Source: Kosmotogales bacterium
GTDB taxonomy: Bacteria; Thermotogota; Thermotogae; Petrotogales; Kosmotogaceae
DNA: 48,561 nucleotides
Reading direction: 5' to 3'
Assembly (NCBI GenBank): GCA_030156385.1
Contig: JASGMR010000006.1
Coordinates: 1 to 48,561, forward strand
The translations under genes were made by a program, and so were the position numbers. The stretch's first letter is position 1; each line of letters starts with the position of its first letter. Shown here piece by piece: positions 15,842 to 23,420 of the stretch. Under the pieces are notes generated by a model. The model was given only the letters and a program-made list of their open reading frames with translations. It did not search any database and had not been told where the DNA came from.

Positions 15842-16795
15842 TTAATTCAATTCGATATAGGCAGCTCCGATATAAGTGTCCGCAGCTCCGTAATAGACAT
15901 ACAATCTGTTATTTATTATCGCCGCACCTTCAATAAAAACGACGTTCGGTACCTGTCCGTATTTTTCCCAGCTGAATTCCGGTTCAATCAGGAAATCTTC
16001 CGTTCTTTTTACGAGTTTTCCCGGATTTCTTATGTCGAAGAGAGCGGCACCGGCTCTATAGATTTTTGAATAATCCGCACTGTTGTATATCAGCAAAATC
16101 CCTTCATCAGTGATCAAAGGAGTCGGACCTGGCTCAACGAGCGCGGAATCAAAATTGATTATCCTTTTTTCCAGAACGGGTGTCAATGAAATTTTCCAAT
16201 CCGTTAAATTCTCCGAAGTAGCCAGGTATATATTGGTATCACCGTAGTACATGTAGTATTTTCCATTTATTTTCTCCGGAACAACTGCTCCGGATTTGGT
16301 CCAGGATTCTCCCTTGAAAACCGGTCCAAGTTTTTCCCAGTTTATTAAATCATCGGAAATAGCCAGACAAAGTCTGGCTACCTTTCCGTCATATCCAGTG
16401 TAGGTCAGGACGAATTTGTCTTCGATCTTCACTATTCTCGGATCTTCACATCCACCGGGAATCTCATAATCTTCGGTCGGAAAAATCACCGGATTGGGCC
16501 TCTTCTCGAAATTGATCCCATCGCTGCTCACCGCCAGACCTATCGAAGATGTTCCATTCCATTTATTTTCACCTTCCCAATTCTCCGCCCTGTAAAAAAG
16601 ATAGAATTTGCCGTTCTCTTCAATGATCGTCGGATTGAAAACCGCTTTGCACTCAAACCCTATGCCCTCAGGCATCAAGATGGGTTCATTTGAAACCCTG
16701 ATAAATTTTTTCATTTTATCGAAATCTATTGAAATTGCGAAGGCTAGAGAACTCAAAAAAACTATCAAAAATAGAATTATTAACTTTCTGCCCAT
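15842..16795 (-). CDS. Secreted GH130-family enzyme
   Basis: The protein (317 residues) has a signal peptide (about residues 1-20) followed by a five-bladed propeller of GH130 type: FNPTIIEENGKFYLFYRAE, GGCEDPRIVKIEDKFVLTYTG and SGAVVPEKINGKYYMYYGD. GH130 enzymes phosphorolyse or hydrolyse beta-mannosides. Its cytoplasmic relative is encoded just upstream; their genes overlap by 16 bases. A secreted GH130 cannot easily use cytoplasmic phosphate chemistry, so a hydrolase is the likelier role. The ATG follows AGAGG. Confidence 0.8.
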   Translation of the reverse strand: MGRKLIILFLIVFLSSLAFAISIDFDKMKKFIRVSNEPILMPEGIGFECKAVFNPTIIEENGKFYLFYRAENWEGENKWNGTSSIGLAVSSDGINFEKRPNPVIFPTEDYEIPGGCEDPRIVKIEDKFVLTYTGYDGKVARLCLAISDDLINWEKLGPVFKGESWTKSGAVVPEKINGKYYMYYGDTNIYLATSENLTDWKISLTPVLEKRIINFDSALVEPGPTPLITDEGILLIYNSADYSKIYRAGAALFDIRNPGKLVKRTEDFLIEPEFSWEKYGQVPNVVFIEGAAIINNRLYVYYGAADTYIGAAYIELN

Positions 16796-17664
16796 TTTTT
16801 TACCTCTTGAGTTTCTATCGTCGCCAGAGCGATATGATTGTCGGCGGCACCATAATATACATAAAATTGTTCATCGTGCTCGACAATGGCATCGGAAAAG
16901 ACAACCGTCGGAACTCCTCCAAACACTTCCCATTCTTCCTTAGGTTCCAGAACCGGACCTTCCGTTCTTTTCAATACTTTGCCCGGATCATCTTTATCAA
17001 GTACCATAAATCCCAATCTGTACGTGAGCCTGGGACCCTTTTCCACTCCATGATAAAGAACCAGCCATCCGTATTCCTTCTTTATCGGGGATCCTGCTAT
17101 TCCTATTTTCTCATTATCCCAATACCCTTCGCGCGGTGAAGCGATCTTTCTGTAATCACCCCAGTGAATTAAATCATCTGAAAAGGCCAGCCAAAGATCG
17201 GGCTCCAATCTATGAAACATCACATATTTTCCGTTTGTTTTTTCAGGGAAAAGCGCTGCATCTTTATTCGGCGATTCGGGTATTATTATTCCGTCCCTCT
17301 CCCAAATGATAAAATTTTTGGTGTGGGCCTGAGCGATTCTTATACTTCCCGGGGCATATGCGGTATATTGAATATAATACTCATCATTCATTTTCGTTAT
17401 TCTCGGATCTTCAACACCGTATAACTCGTCTCTGTTCGCCGGTGAAAAAACGGGTTTTTCAAGTCTGTTAAAGTGGATCCCATCTGAACTGACCGCATAA
17501 CCAAATCTCGATACCATATCCTCTCCCTGCGCTCTGTACAACATATGGAACAAACCGTTATCTTTTATCACGGCGGGATTAAACACATACTTATTTTCCC
17601 AGCTGTGATTGAATACTGGTGATAATAAAGGGTTTAAAGGATGTCTTCTAAGTTTGAGTTCCAT
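16780..17664 (-). CDS. Cytoplasmic GH130 beta-mannoside phosphorylase or hydrolase
   Basis: This 294-residue protein has no signal peptide. GH130 signatures are plain: FNPAVIKDNGLFHMLYRAQGED, YGVEDPRITKMNDEYYIQYTAY and KDAALFPEKTNGKYVMFHR. Family members degrade beta-1,4-mannobiose, mannosyl-GlcNAc and mannooligosaccharides. It follows two sugar permeases, so it probably processes the imported oligosaccharide. The start is clear (TAGGAGG before the ATG). Whether phosphate is used cannot be decided from the sequence alone. Confidence 0.8.
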   Translation of the reverse strand: MELKLRRHPLNPLLSPVFNHSWENKYVFNPAVIKDNGLFHMLYRAQGEDMVSRFGYAVSSDGIHFNRLEKPVFSPANRDELYGVEDPRITKMNDEYYIQYTAYAPGSIRIAQAHTKNFIIWERDGIIIPESPNKDAALFPEKTNGKYVMFHRLEPDLWLAFSDDLIHWGDYRKIASPREGYWDNEKIGIAGSPIKKEYGWLVLYHGVEKGPRLTYRLGFMVLDKDDPGKVLKRTEGPVLEPKEEWEVFGGVPTVVFSDAIVEHDEQFYVYYGAADNHIALATIETQEVKKWAES

Positions 17665-17684
17665 AATTTTCCTCCTAAATTATT

Positions 17685-18509
17685 TTATTTTAATGAAACC
17701 GATATTCCTTTAAGGAAATACTTTCTGAAAATCAAAAACAATAATACCATGGGTATAGTCTGTATAACCGATCCTGCCAGAAGTGGTCCTATATAACTGG
17801 CGTACTCGTGATTGAAACTTGCCAGCAAAACGGAAAGCGGCATTTTATCATAGTCCTGTATGACGATCAAAGGCCATAGGAAATTATCCCAGATTCCGAT
17901 AAATGTGAACAATCCCACAATACTGGCGGTGGATCTTACGAGAGGAAACATTATCTTCATTATTATTTTCCACTCGCTTGCCCCTTCTATTCTTGCGGAT
18001 TCGATATAGGCATCCGGCAGGGCCCTTAAACTCTGGGCAAACATGAAGGCACCCCAGGCACCAAAAAGACTCGGAACAATCAATCCGGCAAGACTGTTGT
18101 ACATTCCAAGATTCTTAATGACTATGTATAAAGGTAAAATAAACATGAATCCCGGAAACAACATCTGAAAAATGGTGAAATGGTTTAAAAATCTGCCGCC
18201 CCTGAATTTAATTTTTGATATGGCATAACCGACAAATGCCGAGGTTACTATTACGCTGAAAGTCACCACTACGGAGATAAACATACTATTTCCCAACGCT
18301 CTCAGAAAAGGCCTCTCCATCTTCTCGGCGGAACTGAATATGAATTCATAGTGTTCCAATGTCAGCGATGAGGGAATAACAGTCGTATATATTTCATTCT
18401 GGGGCTTGAAACTCGAAAGTACAAGCCATATATAAGGATAAAGCCAGATCAGTGCAATTCCCAGCATTAATATTTCAAATATCCAGATTCCAACTTTACC
18501 TTTCTTCAT
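17685..18509 (-). CDS. Sugar ABC transporter permease (MalG type)
   Basis: This 274-residue inner-membrane protein has six helices and the EAA loop (IEGASEWKIIMKIMFPLVR) that contacts the ATPase. It belongs to the CUT1 carbohydrate uptake family. It overlaps the upstream permease gene by four bases. No ATPase gene is in this operon, so a shared MsmK/UgpC-type ATPase encoded elsewhere is expected. Confidence 0.85.
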   Translation of the reverse strand: MKKGKVGIWIFEILMLGIALIWLYPYIWLVLSSFKPQNEIYTTVIPSSLTLEHYEFIFSSAEKMERPFLRALGNSMFISVVVTFSVIVTSAFVGYAISKIKFRGGRFLNHFTIFQMLFPGFMFILPLYIVIKNLGMYNSLAGLIVPSLFGAWGAFMFAQSLRALPDAYIESARIEGASEWKIIMKIMFPLVRSTASIVGLFTFIGIWDNFLWPLIVIQDYDKMPLSVLLASFNHEYASYIGPLLAGSVIQTIPMVLLFLIFRKYFLKGISVSLK

Positions 18510-19447
18510 GTTAAATCCACCTTTCTTTCAATAATCTTTCTGACGAGGAAAATACAGCTGAAACTTATCGCAGCGGTTATAACACTTATCGTTGCTGCAT
18601 AACCCGGACCGGTCCTTGTGAAGGTTCTGAAAGCATTATCATATATGAACATCATGAAAGTGTATGTTCTCTTCATAGGGCCACCACCAGTAATCATATA
18701 CGGTTCGGTGAATATACCGAAGGTCAGTGTTATCTGCATTACCAAAACCATAACGAGAGCAGGATTTATAAGGGGAAGAGTTATTTTGAAAAACTGTGTC
18801 CTCTTAGTGGCGCCGTCCAGCTTTGCCGCCTCATAAAGATTCTTTGGAACGGCACCTATTCCCGCCAGTAATATCAATCCGTAATAACCTATGAATTTCC
18901 ATGAAATCATCAAAGCAATACTCAAAATTGCGAGTTGGGGTTCCTTGAACCAAGGTATCGTTATTCCAAATAAATTATACAAAATTTTATTTATTGGACC
19001 GTTCTCTGCGAGTATTTTTTGAAATACTATTGAATAACCGACCCCCGAAGATACGTTCGCTACAAGAAAGGACAATGCGACCACCGTTCTGAAGTACTTC
19101 AGTTTATTCAACGCCAGAGCGAGGAGAATTGCCCCGATCATTGAAATCGGTATGAAATATGCCATCATGTTGAATGTATTTCCCAACACCAGCCAAAAAG
19201 TGTCGTCTGTGAATAAATTTACAAAGTTTTTCAATCCATAGAATTTAGCGGGAGACAGGTAATTCCATTTAACGAACATGAGGTAAATAAGCCACCCAAG
19301 TGGTATTCCAAAAAATATCCCCTGATGCACAATATAAGGCGAGATCAATAACCATCCTTTACTCGCTTGTTTTCTATGAAGTTTTCCCAATGAGTAATTA
19401 AGATTACTAACTTCTTCTCGCTTCCGATTAAAAAATTTCATAAACAC
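18506..19447 (-). CDS. Sugar ABC transporter permease (MalF type)
   Basis: The 313-residue CUT1 permease has an N-terminal cytoplasmic extension and six helices. The EAA motif reads KLDGATKRTQFFKITLPLI. It pairs with the MalG-type permease encoded immediately downstream. It follows the binding-protein gene after a hairpin that may lower its expression relative to that gene. Confidence 0.85.
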   Translation of the reverse strand: MFMKFFNRKREEVSNLNYSLGKLHRKQASKGWLLISPYIVHQGIFFGIPLGWLIYLMFVKWNYLSPAKFYGLKNFVNLFTDDTFWLVLGNTFNMMAYFIPISMIGAILLALALNKLKYFRTVVALSFLVANVSSGVGYSIVFQKILAENGPINKILYNLFGITIPWFKEPQLAILSIALMISWKFIGYYGLILLAGIGAVPKNLYEAAKLDGATKRTQFFKITLPLINPALVMVLVMQITLTFGIFTEPYMITGGGPMKRTYTFMMFIYDNAFRTFTRTGPGYAATISVITAAISFSCIFLVRKIIERKVDLT

Positions 19448-19453
19448 TCCTCA

Positions 19454-19489
19454 ATAAAAAGGAGGAAAGAGCATTAAAACTCTTTCCTC
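19454..19489 (-). terminator. Hairpin/partial terminator between binding protein and permeases
   Basis: GAGGAAAGAG (19462-19471) and CTCTTTCCTC (19480-19489) form a perfect 10-bp stem, followed in the minus direction by CTTTTTT. It lies between the stop of the binding-protein gene and the first permease gene, as expected for an element that keeps the binding protein in excess. Confidence 0.75.
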
Positions 19490-19498
19490 AAATATTTT

Positions 19499-20770
19499 TT
19501 AGAACAATTCTTTGTTTATTTCATTGACTGTTCTATCTACGGCATCTTTGGCGGTTTCTTTTTGAAGTGATAACGGTTCGATCAAGTATTGAGTCATCAA
19601 ATCCTGTATTTCAGTTGTAAAAGTTGTCAGCGCCGGCGGAACAGCATAAGGAACATACTCGGCATATGCCTTCAATCCTGTGTTGTTTTCAAAAATAGAC
19701 GCAAACAATTCATTCGTTGTTAAATCATCTCTTACCGGAGGAAGATTGGTCAATTCCAACCATTTTTTGTCGTGTTCCGGATCAGAATATACCCACTTTA
19801 CAAATTCCCAGATTTTATCCTTGTCTTTAGCAAAATTGAACAAAACCATTCCCTTCGTATCGGCAAAAGTTTTAATCGGCTTATCGGCAGGATAGCTATC
19901 CGGCACAGGTGGAGTGCTGAAAACTATGTGTTCCGGGTAAACATCCGGAAAAACACTGGCAGCCGTAGGCATATCCCAGGGACCATTTATCTGACCTACA
20001 ACAGCTCCAAGATACAAAGCGTTATCAATCATAGATATGGCATCATAATCTTTATCAAACAATTCTTCTATAAAATTTGCAACCTCATAACCTATCGCAT
20101 CTCCACTGGAACCTTCCACTTTGTTGAAAAGACATTTGTTATTCTGAACATCAAAATACGGTGCTCCATCGCCTGCTGCGTAATAATGAGTGATGAAATC
20201 GTACCATCTGTCCCACCAGTTTTTACCCTTAATAAATGCATAAGCGTATCTTTCCTTTGGAATCGCCACTTTCTCTCCAAGGGCCAGAACTTCACTGTAA
20301 GTTCTCGGTGGATTATCGAAACCGGCTTCTTTTAAAATATCACTTCTCCACCAGACGAGCATGGGATTCGAATAAATAGGAATTACATATGAATTTCCAC
20401 CGAATTCCCATCCTTTAATAGCCTCAACCATTCCTCTCTTTTCCAATAATTCCTCATATCCATCGAAATCATTCCATGGTACCAGAACACCGGCTTCAAT
20501 CAATTGTGCTGCGAATCCACTGAAAATATTCGTACAGAGATCAGGACCTTCTCCTGAAGCTATTGCTGTCAGTATAGCTTCTTCGGAACTTCCCGTTGCA
20601 GGAATTACTTTCCATTTGATCTGTGCATCGGGATTGTTTGCATTCCATTCTTCAACCATTCCTTTCCAAAATTCCTCCTGTTGAGGATTTGGAGCCGTCC
20701 AGAAATTAATCGTTCCAAAAGTAAAACTGATAGTTAATAAAATAACAAGAACAACTAAAAGCTTTTTCAT
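19499..20770 (-). CDS. Sugar-binding protein of the GH130-linked ABC transporter
   Basis: The 423-residue family 1 extracellular solute-binding protein has a signal peptide (residues 1-18), the typical LLEAIASGEGPDL-like stretch (AILTAIASGEGPDLCTN) and aromatic residues throughout the pocket. There is no lipobox cysteine at the cleavage site. It captures an oligosaccharide outside the membrane; beta-manno-oligosaccharide is inferred from the GH130 genes. It lies 22 bases after the LacI-type gene. Confidence 0.85.
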   Translation of the reverse strand: MKKLLVVLVILLTISFTFGTINFWTAPNPQQEEFWKGMVEEWNANNPDAQIKWKVIPATGSSEEAILTAIASGEGPDLCTNIFSGFAAQLIEAGVLVPWNDFDGYEELLEKRGMVEAIKGWEFGGNSYVIPIYSNPMLVWWRSDILKEAGFDNPPRTYSEVLALGEKVAIPKERYAYAFIKGKNWWDRWYDFITHYYAAGDGAPYFDVQNNKCLFNKVEGSSGDAIGYEVANFIEELFDKDYDAISMIDNALYLGAVVGQINGPWDMPTAASVFPDVYPEHIVFSTPPVPDSYPADKPIKTFADTKGMVLFNFAKDKDKIWEFVKWVYSDPEHDKKWLELTNLPPVRDDLTTNELFASIFENNTGLKAYAEYVPYAVPPALTTFTTEIQDLMTQYLIEPLSLQKETAKDAVDRTVNEINKELF

Positions 20771-20792
20771 ATATATACCTCCCTTTTGAGTT

Positions 20793-21770
20793 TCAGATAC
20801 TGCTCCCCCTCTTTATGAATTCGGTGAATATATAAGTTTTAACGGGATGAGTATCCTCCTTTATAAGTAAATTGAATAACCTTTTTGCGGCTATATCACC
20901 CATTTCATATTTAAAAATCTTGAATGTGGTCAGCTCAGGTTCTTCGATTGAAGCGCTTAAAATGTCATCAAAACCGATAACGGAAATCTCTTCGGGAACT
21001 TTTATCTTCCTCTTTTTCAAAGACAAGATCACTCTTCTTGCTGCGGTATCGTTACAGCAGAAGAAAGCCTGAGGTTTCCTTATTTCGGCAAATGCTTTAT
21101 CTAAAATTTCATCGGTGTTATCACTCTGTTCATTGAATTCGTAGCATTTTGGAAAATATCCAAGTTCTTCCATAGCGGAAGAATATCCTTCATACCTATC
21201 CTTAAAGCCGGTGTGAGCCAACGGTCCCCTTATGTGATATATCCTTCTTATTCCCCTTTCGTAAAGGTATCTCACCGCATATACACCAGCATCGAACCCG
21301 TCTGTCAGAATGAAATCCACCTTTAAAGACGGTAAATACTGATCCACAACGACTATGGGTTTGTTGAAAAATCGAATATTCTGAACATCCTTTTCTGTGA
21401 TCTCTCCTCCGATCAGGATATAACCGTCATATCCCTTTATATCGTCTCCGATTTTTTTTATATCCAGATTCATATTGTTGTTACTACAATAATCCTGAAT
21501 ACCTTTGAGAATAACGGTATAAAATTCGTCCGGTTCCTGAGTGATAGATTTATATGTTAAATTCCCTCCAATAACCACACAGTTGAAAGAATTTCTTTTA
21601 CTCGCGAGATACGAGGCCACCTGGCTCGGTTTATAACCCACTTCTTCTATCGCTCTCAGGACTTTTTTTCTGGTTTTTTCAGAAACATAACCCGATTTGT
21701 TTATTATTCTGGATACTGTGGAAATCGACACTCCGGCTATCTTTGCAACATCGGCGATTTTTTTACTCAC
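20793..21770 (-). CDS. LacI-family transcriptional regulator
   Basis: The 325-residue protein has the LacI helix-turn-helix at the N-terminus (IADVAKIAGVSISTVSRIIN), a hinge-helix region (PSQVASYLAS), and a periplasmic-binding-protein-like sugar domain. It is the first gene of the minus-strand operon it probably controls. Two matching operators lie in the divergent gap, one overlapping its own start site, indicating autoregulation and control of the secreted-protein genes. Confidence 0.9.
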   Translation of the reverse strand: MSKKIADVAKIAGVSISTVSRIINKSGYVSEKTRKKVLRAIEEVGYKPSQVASYLASKRNSFNCVVIGGNLTYKSITQEPDEFYTVILKGIQDYCSNNNMNLDIKKIGDDIKGYDGYILIGGEITEKDVQNIRFFNKPIVVVDQYLPSLKVDFILTDGFDAGVYAVRYLYERGIRRIYHIRGPLAHTGFKDRYEGYSSAMEELGYFPKCYEFNEQSDNTDEILDKAFAEIRKPQAFFCCNDTAARRVILSLKKRKIKVPEEISVIGFDDILSASIEEPELTTFKIFKYEMGDIAAKRLFNLLIKEDTHPVKTYIFTEFIKRGSSI

Positions 21771-21788
21771 ATTTATCTCTCCTAAAAT

Positions 21789-21804
21789 ATGGAAGCGCTT
21801 TCAT
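21789..21804. promoter_or_regulatory. LacI-type operator ATGGAAGCGCTTTCAT
   Basis: A 16-bp near-palindrome centred on GCGC lies just downstream of a minus-strand promoter (TTGTTT at 21839-21844 and TATAAT at 21815-21820, 18 bases apart). Its partner at 22055 differs at one base after reverse complementing. Confidence 0.85.
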
Positions 21805-22021
21805 ATATACTGCCATTATATTTATGTTTTACATATACAAACAATTCCGGTGATCACTGATTATAAGGAATTATATACAAATAAACACCAAAAACTCTTC
21901 ATCGCAATAATTTTCGAAGTAATGTGGAATATTTAAATAAAAAACATTGCAAAATATGATGAATCGCTCTGATATTTTATCTTAATCGCCCATAATTACT
22001 GATATATACCCGTAATAACGA

Positions 22022-22070
22022 GTGACAACAATTATCTATTCAATTAATATAAGTATGAAAGCGTTTCCAT
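22022..22070 (+). promoter_or_regulatory. Promoter and LacI-type operator of the secreted-protein pair
   Basis: GTGACA (22022-22027) and TAATAT (22045-22050) are 17 bases apart. The operator ATGAAAGCGTTTCCAT (22055-22070) covers the predicted start site. It is the reverse-complement match of the operator at 21789. The rest of the 320-base divergent gap is AT-rich and shows nothing gene-like. Confidence 0.8.
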
Positions 22071-22094
22071 ATAAATATTAGGAGGTATTATTTT

Positions 22095-23420
22095 ATGAAA
22101 AGACTGTTAATTCTTTTTATCTTGCTTATTGGTATAGTACTCACGGCCGAAGTAGTGGAAATCCCTTTAAACATAACAAAAGCTACGGACGATCCAGTAC
22201 CTATAACGATAGATCTGAAGGATTTATTGGATATCGTCGGATTCGATGTGGATGTAAACTGGAATTCCTTAAAAATCGTTGACGGTGAAGGAAATGTCGT
22301 ACAATTTCAAATCGATGATCTGGACAAAAACGGAAAATTATCTTCGGATGACATCCTGATGACCTTACTGGAAGGTCCTGCAAAAATCGTACTATCCGAA
22401 GACGATTTTACACAGGAAATCAACCCATGCGCCACAATCGAAGATACTGAAGACGGTATACTGATCACTTTTGACAATTTCAAAGCGTTGGTCAATAGAT
22501 CCGGTCTGGTAAGAATAGTCGAGTTCATGGGAAACGAAGGAACGATAGTTGATGAAATCGGAACGGCACGTGTTGCAGGTTGGGTAGGCTCAACATACTA
22601 TGTCGACGGAAATTATGGAAACAGTCATCAAGAAAAAACTTCAGGAGATTTTATTGTTGAAAATATGGAAGTGAATCCCGCCGGTAACGTGGGTGTTACA
22701 GTGTACTCAAAATTGAGATCACCACAGTTTGTAGGTCTCAATCAGATAATCAAAACCACTATTTTCAAAAACGGTTACATCGTTGCCGATACCACATTCG
22801 AATTTGAAAATTATCAGGATCTCATGAAGTTACAACCCATGATCACAAGACCGATCACGGATATTTCCGATGATTCAGTTCATATCTTACCCACATTCAG
22901 AAGATTGTTATGGGCCGACCAACTCAATTCAACTCCCTGGGAGTACTGGTCAGACAGAGGAGCTTCTCTGAAGCTCAATGACAAATTATTCACCGTTTTC
23001 CCCGCCACCGATGCGATGAAACCGTTATGGTGGGGCGCAACATATATTTACGCTTCGGAGGAAAACTGGAGATCCAATTACTCTCCATCTATGAAAATAG
23101 GTATCGCAGAAATTCTTCCTGAAAACCCCCTCGTTTATGCCGATTATGAAAAGTGGATTCGTGGACCTCAATGGATATACGAAAGCAGAGAATTCAGAGA
23201 TGGGTATTTCATGTGGATCCCCGGAGAGTTTCAGGCTTATCCTTCAACGGAAGGCATTGCAGCAGGCGGTTGGGAAGATTATGTAATGCATTTCAAGGCC
23301 GGAGATGAAGTGGAATTTTACAGATATTTCAAACTTTTCCATTCGGAAGGAATCACGGAAGCTATAAATACTATTGAAGAACTAACTCATGAGATTCAAT
23401 CTTATTCAATAGGAGAATAA
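22095..23420 (+). CDS. Secreted protein of unknown family, glycan-locus member
   Basis: The 441-residue protein has a signal peptide (residues 1-17). Near residues 75-86 it carries DLDKNGKLSSDD, an EF-hand/dockerin-like calcium loop. The rest is rich in beta strands and aromatic residues (STPWEYWSDRGASL, WWGATYIYASEENWRSNY), reminiscent of carbohydrate-binding beta-sandwich or lyase folds, but no family is recognised. The LacI-type operator at its promoter ties it to glycan use. Its stop overlaps the next start (TAATG), so the two secreted proteins are made together. Confidence 0.65.
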   Translation: MKRLLILFILLIGIVLTAEVVEIPLNITKATDDPVPITIDLKDLLDIVGFDVDVNWNSLKIVDGEGNVVQFQIDDLDKNGKLSSDDILMTLLEGPAKIVLSEDDFTQEINPCATIEDTEDGILITFDNFKALVNRSGLVRIVEFMGNEGTIVDEIGTARVAGWVGSTYYVDGNYGNSHQEKTSGDFIVENMEVNPAGNVGVTVYSKLRSPQFVGLNQIIKTTIFKNGYIVADTTFEFENYQDLMKLQPMITRPITDISDDSVHILPTFRRLLWADQLNSTPWEYWSDRGASLKLNDKLFTVFPATDAMKPLWWGATYIYASEENWRSNYSPSMKIGIAEILPENPLVYADYEKWIRGPQWIYESREFRDGYFMWIPGEFQAYPSTEGIAAGGWEDYVMHFKAGDEVEFYRYFKLFHSEGITEAINTIEELTHEIQSYSIGE

